This document shows positions 26,471 through 34,917 of a DNA stretch of 64,000 nucleotides, piece by piece. The first letter of the stretch is position 1, and each line of letters begins with the position of its first letter. A program made the translations under genes and the position numbers. The DNA lies in NCBI GenBank assembly GCA_964517765.1, contig CAZFEN010000001.1, positions 1 through 64,000 of the forward strand, given 5' to 3'. The notes beneath the pieces are model-generated. The model saw only the letters and a list, made by a program, of their open reading frames with translations, did not search any database and was not told the DNA's origin. The stretch comes from Hydromicrobium sp964517765. Lineage in GTDB: Bacteria; Actinomycetota; Humimicrobiia; Humimicrobiales; Humimicrobiaceae.

Positions 26471-26812
26471 TTATATATCATCCTCTCCATACCAATCATT
26501 TCTTGTTATTTTAAATAATTTAAAATCTCTATGAAGAGCTTCTTTATCCAGTACATCCATTTTTATATAAAAATAATAAATGATGCAAAACATCAGCAAA
26601 TATATGGAAATGATTCCGAAAATAATAAATATTTTATCCCATAATGAACTCTGGTATAAAAATTGTGAAAAACTCAGGAAATTTATAACAGCAGAGATTA
26701 TAATAAACTGAAAAGAAATAAAAACTGAAATGATTTCCCTGCTGTAAAATACTCCGAATATCCCCATCAGAAAAACCAGTAAGCTAAAATATATAATAAG
26801 TTGAAAATTCAT
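26471..26812 (-). CDS. nuoK: Divergent NuoK-like subunit
   Basis: 113 residues with three hydrophobic helices, position and size right for NuoK. The helix that normally reads GIELM around Glu36 reads ISFQFII, so the Glu becomes Gln. The helix that normally carries AAAEAxIGLA (Glu72) reads FGIISIYLLMFC, without Glu. Both glutamates are needed for coupling in E. coli complex I. The hydrophilic C-terminal tail (about 85-113) is longer than usual. The gene lies between nuoJ and nuoN with gaps of two to three bases. Confidence 0.75.
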   Translation of the reverse strand: MNFQLIIYFSLLVFLMGIFGVFYSREIISVFISFQFIIISAVINFLSFSQFLYQSSLWDKIFIIFGIISIYLLMFCIIYYFYIKMDVLDKEALHRDFKLFKITRNDWYGEDDI

Positions 26813-26815
26813 CTT

Positions 26816-27352
26816 TTAATCCTTGCTAATAATAATGAACCATAAAAAGGATATAAATAATGATGCGATCATGATTATCAAGACAGGACTATATTCGGTA
26901 AAAAATTGCCTGTTGATATCACCCGGACCTACAATATAAATATTCCCACTTATAATTACTTTTTTTAAAAAATTCGAAGTATATACATAGAATAAATAAC
27001 CGATACCTGCGCAGAACAAAACAGGCAGGGTAATTTCGAAGATCATCTTTTTGATTTTACTGCCCTTTTTTCTATCTCCGTTCTGTTTATCCTTGCTCCC
27101 AAAAAATTGTAGCTGAAAAACAAATAAATATAGTGAAATTAAAAAGAAAATTACGAAAATTCCGATTATGAAGACCAGAATACCGGAATAATAAACAAAA
27201 CTTAAGATTCCCATAAAAAGAAAGGTTAGAAATAAAAACAGCAATTTTTTTCTTCTGTCGGAATGGATAAGCGAGAGTACTCCGCAGATCAGCAGTCCAA
27301 GAAGACTGGCATAATGTATTATTATTATTATTAACTGGCTTGTAAGTGACAT
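26816..27352 (-). CDS. nuoJ: Divergent NuoJ-like subunit
   Basis: 178 residues, five hydrophobic helices, with a charged loop in the middle (GSKDKQNGDRKKGSKIKK). The third helix region VYYSGILVFIIGIFVIF matches the NuoJ pattern VYVGAIMVLFLFVIM, keeping the Tyr-Gly part. Assignment rests on this helix, the gene order H-I-J-K-N and the length. Seven bases separate it from nuoI. Confidence 0.7.
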   Translation of the reverse strand: MSLTSQLIIIIIHYASLLGLLICGVLSLIHSDRRKKLLFLFLTFLFMGILSFVYYSGILVFIIGIFVIFFLISLYLFVFQLQFFGSKDKQNGDRKKGSKIKKMIFEITLPVLFCAGIGYLFYVYTSNFLKKVIISGNIYIVGPGDINRQFFTEYSPVLIIMIASLFISFLWFIIISKD

Positions 27353-27359
27353 AATTCTT

Positions 27360-27782
27360 TTACCAGAAATCCCTGATTGTACCTGATGGTTTTATTAGTT
27401 CAGTCTTTTCCAATTTCAAATTATTTTTATCAAATTCCGCAAGTTGATATTTATAGGACATATCTATTGCATTCATTTTACATAATTCAACGCAGTTTCC
27501 GCAAAAAATACATTTACTTAAATCCAGACAAAATTCATCAAGGACCTCCCTGCCTTTATCTTCGATCCTTTTTTTTGTCGTAATGCATCCCTGTGGACAG
27601 ATTGTTTTACAAAGCCCGCAGCCTTTGCAGATGATTTCAAGAGAATCAGGATCTACTTTAAGATGAAGAACGCCTCTGCTTCCATCGGGAATTATTATTC
27701 TTTCCCTCGGATAAATGACGGTACAGGGTTTTCTGAATATATTCCCAAAGACAATAAAAAAATTTTTTATAAGTCTAAGCAT
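27360..27782 (-). CDS. nuoI: NuoI-like two-[4Fe-4S] ferredoxin subunit
   Basis: 140 residues. Two complete motifs: CKGCGLCKTICPQGC (about 54) and CIFCGNCVELCKMNA (about 91). The N-terminal segment with RGVLHLKVDPDSLE is typical for NuoI, where bacterial versions read RGxxxL. In complex I this subunit carries clusters N6a and N6b to NuoB. All eight Cys are present, so the electron wire is retained although the membrane subunits are degenerate. Nineteen bases separate it from nuoH. Confidence 0.9.
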   Translation of the reverse strand: MLRLIKNFFIVFGNIFRKPCTVIYPRERIIIPDGSRGVLHLKVDPDSLEIICKGCGLCKTICPQGCITTKKRIEDKGREVLDEFCLDLSKCIFCGNCVELCKMNAIDMSYKYQLAEFDKNNLKLEKTELIKPSGTIRDFW

Positions 27783-27801
27783 CTAAAATAAATACCTCCG
27801 G

Positions 27802-28737
27802 TCAAATTAGATTATATACATCCCTTGCAATAAAAAATCCAAAGGTCACTATAAAATTAACAAGTGATATCGGAATTAAAAATTTCCAATTGATCCTGAC
27901 GAGCAGGCTGTAACTATCTATTCTGCCGAGTGCCTTATCCATCAACAATAATATTACAAAAATAATATAGAACTTAATAGCAAGTATTATCTCTCCCCTT
28001 ATAATATATATACCCTGCCAGCCTCCAAGATACAGGATATTTAAAATTATAATCAAGAAAAACACAATCATATATATTGAAAATTTTTCAATAATTTTTC
28101 CCAGACCGGTTCCTTCTTTACCAATATTAGCTCCGGTCGAAAGATAGCTTTTTCCCCTTATGCCCAATAACTTGAATTGTAAAAATATCGAAATAAAGAA
28201 TGACACGAAACCAAGGGGCTGTAAAATTATATTCCAGTACTGATGCTGAGAATTTACGATTTCTTTTAAACTCAATGTTTTATTTATTAAAACAATGCTG
28301 GCAATGCTAAATAAAGCAGGAATCAGAAAAGAGAGTAAAATCAATATTTTCTTACCGGATTCGCTATATGCGTCACTATACGAGGTCCTGCTTGAATTAA
28401 AAAATAATAAAATTATAAGTATTATATAAAAAGTCAGAGCGGCCAGAAGACTGTAATCCATTTCTATTAAAATCAGATTTGCAGTAATGGGAACCACGCT
28501 CCATATTAAAAGAGAGAACAAAAAGATAAAGAAGGTCCAGATATTTGTTTTCTCGCTCCTGGACATATATTTAAAAAATCTGACCAGAGGGAAACCAATA
28601 CCTTTTGTTCCGGATATTTTATATCCTCTCCTGAGATCCATGCGCGCAGTTAGTTTATTATTTATATACTCGCATATATATAAATTAACAAGCAGTAATG
28701 CAAGAATATAAAAAACTTTTTTAACAATAATTAACAT
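27802..28737 (-). CDS. nuoH: Divergent NuoH-like subunit
   Basis: 311 residues, about eight helices. Homology is clear in KEIVNSQHQYWNIILQPLGF, LYLGGWQG and INWKFLIPISLVNFIVT. But the acidic loop 5 that normally reads PFDLPEAESELVAGYHxEYSG is replaced by a Gly/Lys-rich stretch around residues 189-208 with few acidic residues. The Glu of the QxxSYE helix is also lost (LLSFLIP). These residues line the quinone cavity and proton path. The N-terminal loop keeps only RRG of the usual RIGPNRVGP. Confidence 0.85.
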   Translation of the reverse strand: MLIIVKKVFYILALLLVNLYICEYINNKLTARMDLRRGYKISGTKGIGFPLVRFFKYMSRSEKTNIWTFFIFLFSLLIWSVVPITANLILIEMDYSLLAALTFYIILIILLFFNSSRTSYSDAYSESGKKILILLSFLIPALFSIASIVLINKTLSLKEIVNSQHQYWNIILQPLGFVSFFISIFLQFKLLGIRGKSYLSTGANIGKEGTGLGKIIEKFSIYMIVFFLIIILNILYLGGWQGIYIIRGEIILAIKFYIIFVILLLMDKALGRIDSYSLLVRINWKFLIPISLVNFIVTFGFFIARDVYNLI

Positions 28738-28750
28738 CAGTATCTTTCTG

Positions 28751-30250
28751 TTATGAACTTATTATCTCACCCGGGCTTATATCCAGACTTGCAAGTATTA
28801 AATCAATATCTTCTATTTTATTACCCGCCAGTATTTCCTCGCTTAAAATAAGACTGTTAAAAGATGGTCCTTTTACCAGAAGAGAATTTATATTGTTTTT
28901 ATCGACCTCTAAATAAATTTTAAAAAGACCATGAGGACATTCGATACCATAAGAGATTTCGCTGGATTGAAACTCCAGATGGGACACATTTATTTTCTTT
29001 ATAAAATCGCCTTCAGGGAATTTATTTATGATCTGGTTTATTATCCTTAAAGACTGTAATATCTCGCTAAATCTAACTGAAATCCTGTCAAGACAATCTC
29101 CCGACTTTCCTACCGGTATTGTAAATGATAACTCTTTATAGAAAAAAGAATCTTTGACTTTCCGCAGATCATGTCTGATTCCTGAAGCTCTCAAATTCGG
29201 TCCTGATACACCGTATTCGAGGGCAATTTCTTTGCCTATGGTTCCGGTATCCCTTGATCTTTCTATAAACAGAAAGTCGTTTATCATTATTCTTTCGATT
29301 CTCCTGATATTTTTAAATAAAACCGGCAGGCTTTTCCGGATGTTTACCATAATATCTTCATTTATATCTTTCTTCACACCGCCAATTCTTATAAAATTCG
29401 GTATGATTCTGGAACCGGTAATTGACTCTATTATCCTTAGAACTCTCTCTCTTTCCAGAAGAGAGAGATTGTATGCAATATCATGCTGTAAAACATTACA
29501 GATGTTTGAAATGAAATAAATATGATTTGATATTCTATATAATTCACAGAGAAGCATTCTTATATACTGCGCTCTTTCGGTCACTTTTAGCTGCAGTAAT
29601 TCTTCGAAAGCTTCGCACAGACAAACTTCGGGAAATATACCTGCTTTCCAGTCAAATCTGCTGATATAAGCAATAAGATCATAAAGTCTCATGTCTTTAT
29701 AATAATCGCATCCTATAATCCTGGCGATCTCTGTATTTATATAAGCTTTCCTGATTAAATCGTCATCCATCAAAATATCAAGGTCAAAACAATCCAGACC
29801 TTCTATGCTCCGGGGTAAAATTCTAATATCACAACTGTCTGAGATTATCTTGCCTCTATGTTTATAAAATTTAACCGCTCTGTAAAATTTCACCAGTATT
29901 TCTATAATCTCCCTGTAATCTTCTTCAATTTCTCTTTGTGACATCTCTATTTTCAATAGAACGGAAAAGTCATTATCAAACGATTTAAGATTTATAATAA
30001 GAAAGTTTTTTTTACCATTCGTCAATGCCGCTATACTCTGAAAACTATTTACTTTAAGATCAGGATTATCTTTTAACTCTTTTATGATCTGGTATAAATT
30101 ATTTTTTGATACTACTATTAATAAATCAAGACCTATCTTGCGGATATACTTTATTTTATCCTTTAAAATAGATTTAAGTTTCTCCCCTATTTCTTGTAAA
30201 AACAGGGTTCTCGATGATGAATAAATTTTATTATAAATATTATCTGCCAC
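28751..30250 (-). CDS. nuoCD: Fused NuoC-NuoD-like subunit lacking the quinone-site motif
   Basis: 499 residues. The N-terminal 150 residues correspond to NuoC but lack its WxERExxDMFGI signature. The rest is NuoD: VTERAQYIRMLLCELYRISNHI, VSGPNLRASGIRHDLRK, IPVGKSGDCLDR and LILASLDISPGEI match. The C-terminus ends like NuoD (SLDxxxGE), not with the DPCxxC of [NiFe] hydrogenases, and the N-terminal RxCGxC pair is absent, so it is not a hydrogenase. The GPQHPxxHG loop with the quinone-contacting His is missing, replaced by a segment around RILPRSIEG. Probably no canonical quinone reduction. Confidence 0.85.
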   Translation of the reverse strand: MADNIYNKIYSSSRTLFLQEIGEKLKSILKDKIKYIRKIGLDLLIVVSKNNLYQIIKELKDNPDLKVNSFQSIAALTNGKKNFLIINLKSFDNDFSVLLKIEMSQREIEEDYREIIEILVKFYRAVKFYKHRGKIISDSCDIRILPRSIEGLDCFDLDILMDDDLIRKAYINTEIARIIGCDYYKDMRLYDLIAYISRFDWKAGIFPEVCLCEAFEELLQLKVTERAQYIRMLLCELYRISNHIYFISNICNVLQHDIAYNLSLLERERVLRIIESITGSRIIPNFIRIGGVKKDINEDIMVNIRKSLPVLFKNIRRIERIMINDFLFIERSRDTGTIGKEIALEYGVSGPNLRASGIRHDLRKVKDSFFYKELSFTIPVGKSGDCLDRISVRFSEILQSLRIINQIINKFPEGDFIKKINVSHLEFQSSEISYGIECPHGLFKIYLEVDKNNINSLLVKGPSFNSLILSEEILAGNKIEDIDLILASLDISPGEIISS

Positions 30251-30286
30251 TTTTATAAATAAAATAAAAACTTGTTATTGCTTTTT

Positions 30287-30688
30287 TTATTGCATGCTTC
30301 TTCCAAGGAATCTTAAAATCGCATATATAAATGCTTCCGGTCTGGGCGGACAACCCGGAATATGCATATTTATCACTACCCTGTCTCTGAATTGACTCGC
30401 GAGTCCGCTCCCGAGATTGAACAGGTTTTCATTCAGAACACAGCTTCCTACTGCAATTATACCTTTCGGATTTTTCATCCTGTCGTAGATATTCAAAACC
30501 CTGGTTATGCCTTCTTTATTGTAAAAACCCTGAACAACCAGTATATCGGCATCCTCCGGGACACTGACGAAATTTACACCAAATCTCTGAATATCATATA
30601 AAGAACACTGGGTCGCGAATATTTCCTGTTTGCAACAACCGAATCCCGTTACCAGTATATTAAAGTTGCTTTTGATAAGAGAAGACAT
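30287..30688 (-). CDS. nuoB: NuoB-like subunit with intact N2 cluster ligands
   Basis: 133 residues. The four Cys that bind the terminal [4Fe-4S] cluster N2 are all present: the tandem pair in GFGCCKQEI, the third in AVGSCVL and the fourth in PGCPPRPE. VSVPEDADILVVQG matches the flavodoxin-like core. In complex I NuoB passes electrons from NuoI to quinone at the NuoD/NuoH interface. Twelve bases separate it from nuoA and 36 from nuoCD. Retention of these ligands argues against simple gene decay. Confidence 0.92.
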   Translation of the reverse strand: MSSLIKSNFNILVTGFGCCKQEIFATQCSLYDIQRFGVNFVSVPEDADILVVQGFYNKEGITRVLNIYDRMKNPKGIIAVGSCVLNENLFNLGSGLASQFRDRVVINMHIPGCPPRPEAFIYAILRFLGRSMQ

Positions 30689-30700
30689 CCCGGATAACCT

Positions 30701-31096
30701 CTAATTTATTATTTTGGATTTGACCAACCACACAACCATGAAAATGAGATAGGCCAGTATTCCGATTATTAAATATAGATTTAAACCTATTGTAGGATCC
30801 CTGCTGTAATTAAAGACAGCAAAAATAAAAAAGATAAAAATAACTATAAATATAAATATTGTTGCCAGAATAAAAGCATTATTCCGTTTATATGGATCTC
30901 TTTTATAATTAAAAAGTCCCGAAGATTCAGATATAAAAGCTTCCTTTCTTGATTCCTCATCATTTCTGTTACCTGTTCTGCGGACCAATACACGTGACAA
31001 CAAAAAAAGAATTGCAAATATAAATGCTATTATGACTATAAAAAGAGTAGAAGCTATAATGTTATTGACATAAGCTGCAATGGATTCTTCCGGCAT
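30701..31096 (-). CDS. nuoA: Divergent NuoA-like subunit, first gene of the complex I-like operon
   Basis: 131 residues, three helices, first in the order A-B-CD-H-I-J-K-N, as expected for NuoA. The conserved FxxFDxE acidic pair on helix 2 reads FIFIVIFIFFIF here, without Asp or Glu, and the loop motif YECG is absent (ISESSG). Identification rests on position, length and helix pattern. A good AGGGAA ribosome-binding site precedes the ATG at 31096. The operon's promoter should lie in 31097-31248, but I could not place it with confidence. Confidence 0.65.
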   Translation of the reverse strand: MPEESIAAYVNNIIASTLFIVIIAFIFAILFLLSRVLVRRTGNRNDEESRKEAFISESSGLFNYKRDPYKRNNAFILATIFIFIVIFIFFIFAVFNYSRDPTIGLNLYLIIGILAYLIFMVVWLVKSKIIN

Positions 31097-31248
31097 TATG
31101 ATTCCCTGTTCTAAAGTCTTCTTTTTAACTATTTTCGAATTTAAACTTTATCACAATTAATTTGCTACTTCAATTGATTACGCCTGCCGCTTAACAGGAT
31201 TTATTGTTTTTTTTTCAAATTTCAATTCTTAAGACGACCAGGTTAAAA

Positions 31249-33660
31249 TTATTCTATGATTGCTGTGATTATATGGATCTTACCGTCCTTAAAAATCGGG
31301 GCTATATTACCGCTTATTCCCCTGCCGTCAACCTCAAGCCGATATACTCCCTTATTCTTATTATCAGGATTTTTTACTTCGATATTATAAATAGCGTTCT
31401 TGTACTTGCGTGTCACTTTAAAACCATTCCATTTTCCAGGAATACATGGATCGATTTTAAGACCGCTGTAATCGGGTCGTATACCAAGTATAAATCCGAT
31501 TCCTGCCTGATACATCCAGGAAGCTGTTCCTGTGAGCCAGCTGTTTCGTCCGAGACCGAACTGAGGGTGCTCATCACTCAAAATATTCTGGGCGTAAACG
31601 TATGGCTCGCATTCATACTCTTCTATGATATCGTTTTTATATACCGGATTTATCTGACTATAATACTCATAGGCTCGTTCTCCGTTTCCCATTATAGTTT
31701 CGGCGATCACTACCCATGGGTTTGTGTGTAAAAAAATACCACCGTTTTCTTTTGTTCCTGGTGGAAATGTGGTGATTCCGCCTTTATTCCGGTCATAGCC
31801 ATCAAATCCGGGCCAGCTGACTTTGATTCCCCTCGAAGTATTAAGAAGTCTATTCAAAGAATCAAGGGCCTTTTTGGCATTTTCGGGAGTCGCCATTCCG
31901 GATATCAATGGCCATGATTGAGCATTTATGTATATCTTTCCGTTCTTATTTTTTTGTGATCCCATTGGAGTACCGTCTGAATCAAAATAACGAACGTACC
32001 ATTCGCCGTCCCAGCTTGTCCTATTAAATATATCTTTAAGTTCATTATGCTCAGTCTGATAGAGTTTGATCCCTGCCTCATCCCCCAGATAGCGACAGAG
32101 TTCGATCATTTCCAGAAGATCCTTACCGTAAAGGTGAGTATTAAAAAGAGATTCTGCGCCTGTTCTAAGGTTCACGGTGTCGTTCCAATCCGCAAAACCC
32201 AGATGGGGAAGCCCGTGTTTACCCTTATCATTTCTTGTAAAATTCAGGGCTCTTTTCATATGATCTTTAACCGTTCCGCTCTCCAACTGCTGGTCTCCTT
32301 TTTTCTCATCATAATATGGAATAATTTCTTCCAAAAACTCCATATCTCCTGTTTCCTTCAGATAAGTGGTCACAGCCAGGACAATCCATAGATGGTCATC
32401 ACCGTAATATTGCGGCCTGTCGGACCAATCGCCAATTTCTCCTTTCGACCCTTCCATGGTCAAGGGATTAAAACCGTGCATTGCACTGCCGTTGGTTCTT
32501 TGAATCATCATCATTTTTTTTAGTAGTTCTTTAGATTCCTCTGGTATATGGCTGATCACTCCCATCACATCCTGGCAGCTATCGCGAACACCAATGCCCC
32601 TTGTGCCTATTCCCGGCTGATAATATGAGAGATAACGTGACCAGTTTTTGGTAATAAAGCACTGGTGTGGATTATGAATATTCAGCATGCTGTTCATCTC
32701 CAGGTCAGGCGTCTCTACCTGTATTCCGGATAAAAACTCCTCCCAAAAATCATTCAATTCGGTAAATGCTTTCTTAACAGCATCCGGATCTCTGTATTTA
32801 TCGATACCACTGCGGGCCTTCTCGAAACTCTGTTCCTGCCCCAGCTGAGTAATCAAGCTTTTCTCCTCGCCTGTTTTTAGACTACCGAGATGGTGCAGGA
32901 GAGCACCAATGTTATCTCCGCGATGTGCTTCATAGCTATCCAGTTCTTTTTTTTGAAGTGAAAGCGGATTTGACCATGTACCATATTCATTATCTCCAAG
33001 AAATCTCTTTCTATCCGACTCGAAAGAAGAAATCGGGTGATTTGAGGTAAAAAAGTTCACATCGGTTTCCCTGCGCATAAAAGCATACTGTATAAGGGTT
33101 GCCAGTCCCCTTTCTTCCCGGATGCAGCGGGACTGCATCGTCTGCGGGACCCAATCGGCGTTATTAAACTGTTTTATGGCATCAAAGTGTGTATATTCTA
33201 CAACGCTAATTGCATCGATTTCAATTTCTTCGTCTGTCTTATTGATTATTTTTATTTCTCTGATTTCCCTGACATCATCAGTTGGGACGAATATTGTACA
33301 CTCTGTCCTGATGCCGTAAAATTCCGAGATTATACGGTTATAACCAGGGCCGACATGGCACTGGTAGAGATCATAGCGATCCAGCGTGGGAACAAAAAAA
33401 GGAGAAAATAATTTATAATTTTCTCCCTGTTTTAACCGGAGATATAATGTCTCACCTTTGAAATCGGACGAAGGCATCTGCTGAATATATTTAGTGATTC
33501 TATTAAGAGATGGATCTCCTTTGCATATCAAAGCGCCTCCGGTATGGTCCACAAAACCACCGAATTTCAACGTTCCTATATAATTGATCCATTTAACCGG
33601 TGTTCTGGGATTTGTAATGACATATTCCCTGTTTTTATCGTCAAAGTAACCATAATTCAT
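31249..33660 (-). CDS. Glycoside hydrolase family 94 protein, cellobiose phosphorylase-like
   Basis: 803 residues, standard for single-domain GH94 disaccharide phosphorylases. MNYGYFDDKNREYVITNPRTP opens the N-terminal beta-sandwich. GVRDSCQDVMGV, FNPLTMEGSKGE and LPHLGFADWNDTVN lie in the (alpha/alpha)6 barrel, where the Asp of DWND is the general acid. GRNSWLTGTASWMYQ is near the C-terminus. It would split a beta-linked disaccharide with phosphate to give glucose 1-phosphate in the cytoplasm, saving ATP for an anaerobe. Cellobiose is the likeliest substrate, but chitobiose or others cannot be ruled out. It stands just upstream of the complex I-like operon's start, separate from it. Confidence 0.9.
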   Translation of the reverse strand: MNYGYFDDKNREYVITNPRTPVKWINYIGTLKFGGFVDHTGGALICKGDPSLNRITKYIQQMPSSDFKGETLYLRLKQGENYKLFSPFFVPTLDRYDLYQCHVGPGYNRIISEFYGIRTECTIFVPTDDVREIREIKIINKTDEEIEIDAISVVEYTHFDAIKQFNNADWVPQTMQSRCIREERGLATLIQYAFMRRETDVNFFTSNHPISSFESDRKRFLGDNEYGTWSNPLSLQKKELDSYEAHRGDNIGALLHHLGSLKTGEEKSLITQLGQEQSFEKARSGIDKYRDPDAVKKAFTELNDFWEEFLSGIQVETPDLEMNSMLNIHNPHQCFITKNWSRYLSYYQPGIGTRGIGVRDSCQDVMGVISHIPEESKELLKKMMMIQRTNGSAMHGFNPLTMEGSKGEIGDWSDRPQYYGDDHLWIVLAVTTYLKETGDMEFLEEIIPYYDEKKGDQQLESGTVKDHMKRALNFTRNDKGKHGLPHLGFADWNDTVNLRTGAESLFNTHLYGKDLLEMIELCRYLGDEAGIKLYQTEHNELKDIFNRTSWDGEWYVRYFDSDGTPMGSQKNKNGKIYINAQSWPLISGMATPENAKKALDSLNRLLNTSRGIKVSWPGFDGYDRNKGGITTFPPGTKENGGIFLHTNPWVVIAETIMGNGERAYEYYSQINPVYKNDIIEEYECEPYVYAQNILSDEHPQFGLGRNSWLTGTASWMYQAGIGFILGIRPDYSGLKIDPCIPGKWNGFKVTRKYKNAIYNIEVKNPDNKNKGVYRLEVDGRGISGNIAPIFKDGKIHIITAIIE

Positions 33661-33813
33661 AGTTATTTACCTTTTAATCTTGAATTTGTTTAAGGAAATA
33701 AATATTTTATTTTAAATAACCTGATAAGTCAAAAACGGAAGGGATTCATTTTACCTATCGCTTGCAAACTTATAAATTATATTTTTTTATAAAATATAAT
33801 ATAATAATCTTCA

Positions 33814-34917
33814 ATGAGATTTTTAAAACGTCCAAACGGCATAAAAAAAATAAAAAATATAGGAATCTTTTCCTGGTCAATAATCGGGTTTCTTTTGATT
33901 GCCACGCTTTTCTTTTATGTCATATACCTTATAAGAATAGCCATCATACCACTGATCATTGCTGCAGCCATAGCTTATCTACTGGCTCCTATCGTTACCC
34001 TACTGCAAAAAAAAATGCGAAGAATATTTGCGGTCGCTATAACTTATATCATCTTTATTGGTATTATTTTTACTGTCTTTTTCTTTATTATACCTGTAAT
34101 AACAGCTCAATTCAGGAAGTTTATAGCTGAATTTCCTACATATATGGAGAATTTCACGAAGGTTACAAATGATTTCCTTCAAAACAGCAGAATTATCCAA
34201 TACATTGAAAATCTGATTGGCAAAGAAATACTGCCAAAGGATACCACTGCTATTACCCAGTATCTTATATCCAGGCTCAATCTCGAAGGAATCAATATTT
34301 TTCAAAGTGCCACTATTCTGGGCAGATCGGTACTTAATACAGTTCTTTATCTCGTAGTGGGGCCGCTCCTGGGAGTATATATACTTGTCCATTCCGAGAA
34401 AATAAAAACCACATTTATGATAGTAATTCCAAGAAGGTTCAAGAATCAGACAAATATTATTTTGGATAAGATCAATAAGGTGGCCGGAAGGTACGTAAGA
34501 GGACAAATTTTAGTATCTATTATTGTCGGAGCATTATGCACTATTGTGCTATTGATATTAAAGGTAGACTTTGCAATACTGCTTGGTTTTATTGCCGGAC
34601 TTCTTAATATCATACCACTTCTCGGTCCCATAATAGGGGCTATTCCTGCAGCGCTGGCTGCACTAACTATTTCCCCGCTCAGAGCTGTGCTGGTGATCCT
34701 TCTTTTCATAGCTATTCAGCAAATAGATAATTACGTTATATCTCCGAATATAATGAAGTATCAGGTAGGAGTTCACCCCGGTATCATAATCTTTTCCCTG
34801 ATGGCAGGCGGTGCATTATTTGGTATTTGGGGTCTTTTAATTGCCGTACCGACCGTTGCCGTCCTGCAGGAAATATTAAGATACTATCTCCTTGAAAAAA
34901 ATAAAATAGCATCCTGA
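33814..34917 (+). CDS. AI-2E family membrane permease
   Basis: 367 residues, about seven to eight hydrophobic helices. The N-terminal helices (about 20-85) lead into a large loop, then GRYVRGQILVSIIVGALCTI, PLLGPIIGAIPAALAAL and the signature QQIDNYVISPNIMKYQVGVHP, GLLIAVPTVAVLQE. The family includes YdiK, PerM and YtvI. Different members export autoinducer-2 or act as Na+/H+ antiporters, so the cargo is not predictable. The gene has no clear ribosome-binding site, and its 3' end overlaps that of larC. Confidence 0.92.
   Translation: MRFLKRPNGIKKIKNIGIFSWSIIGFLLIATLFFYVIYLIRIAIIPLIIAAAIAYLLAPIVTLLQKKMRRIFAVAITYIIFIGIIFTVFFFIIPVITAQFRKFIAEFPTYMENFTKVTNDFLQNSRIIQYIENLIGKEILPKDTTAITQYLISRLNLEGINIFQSATILGRSVLNTVLYLVVGPLLGVYILVHSEKIKTTFMIVIPRRFKNQTNIILDKINKVAGRYVRGQILVSIIVGALCTIVLLILKVDFAILLGFIAGLLNIIPLLGPIIGAIPAALAALTISPLRAVLVILLFIAIQQIDNYVISPNIMKYQVGVHPGIIIFSLMAGGALFGIWGLLIAVPTVAVLQEILRYYLLEKNKIAS

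Noticed and set aside
28751..30250. [NiFe]-hydrogenase large subunit
   Set aside because: The protein resembles hydrogenase-related complex I subunits, but the RxCGxC and DPCxxC ligands are absent. The C-terminus is of the NuoD SLDxxxGE type.
30991..30998. CACGTGAC as a third parS
   Set aside because: Only the 6-bp core matches. The flanks do not form the TGTTTC...GAAACA palindrome, and the site is inside nuoA.
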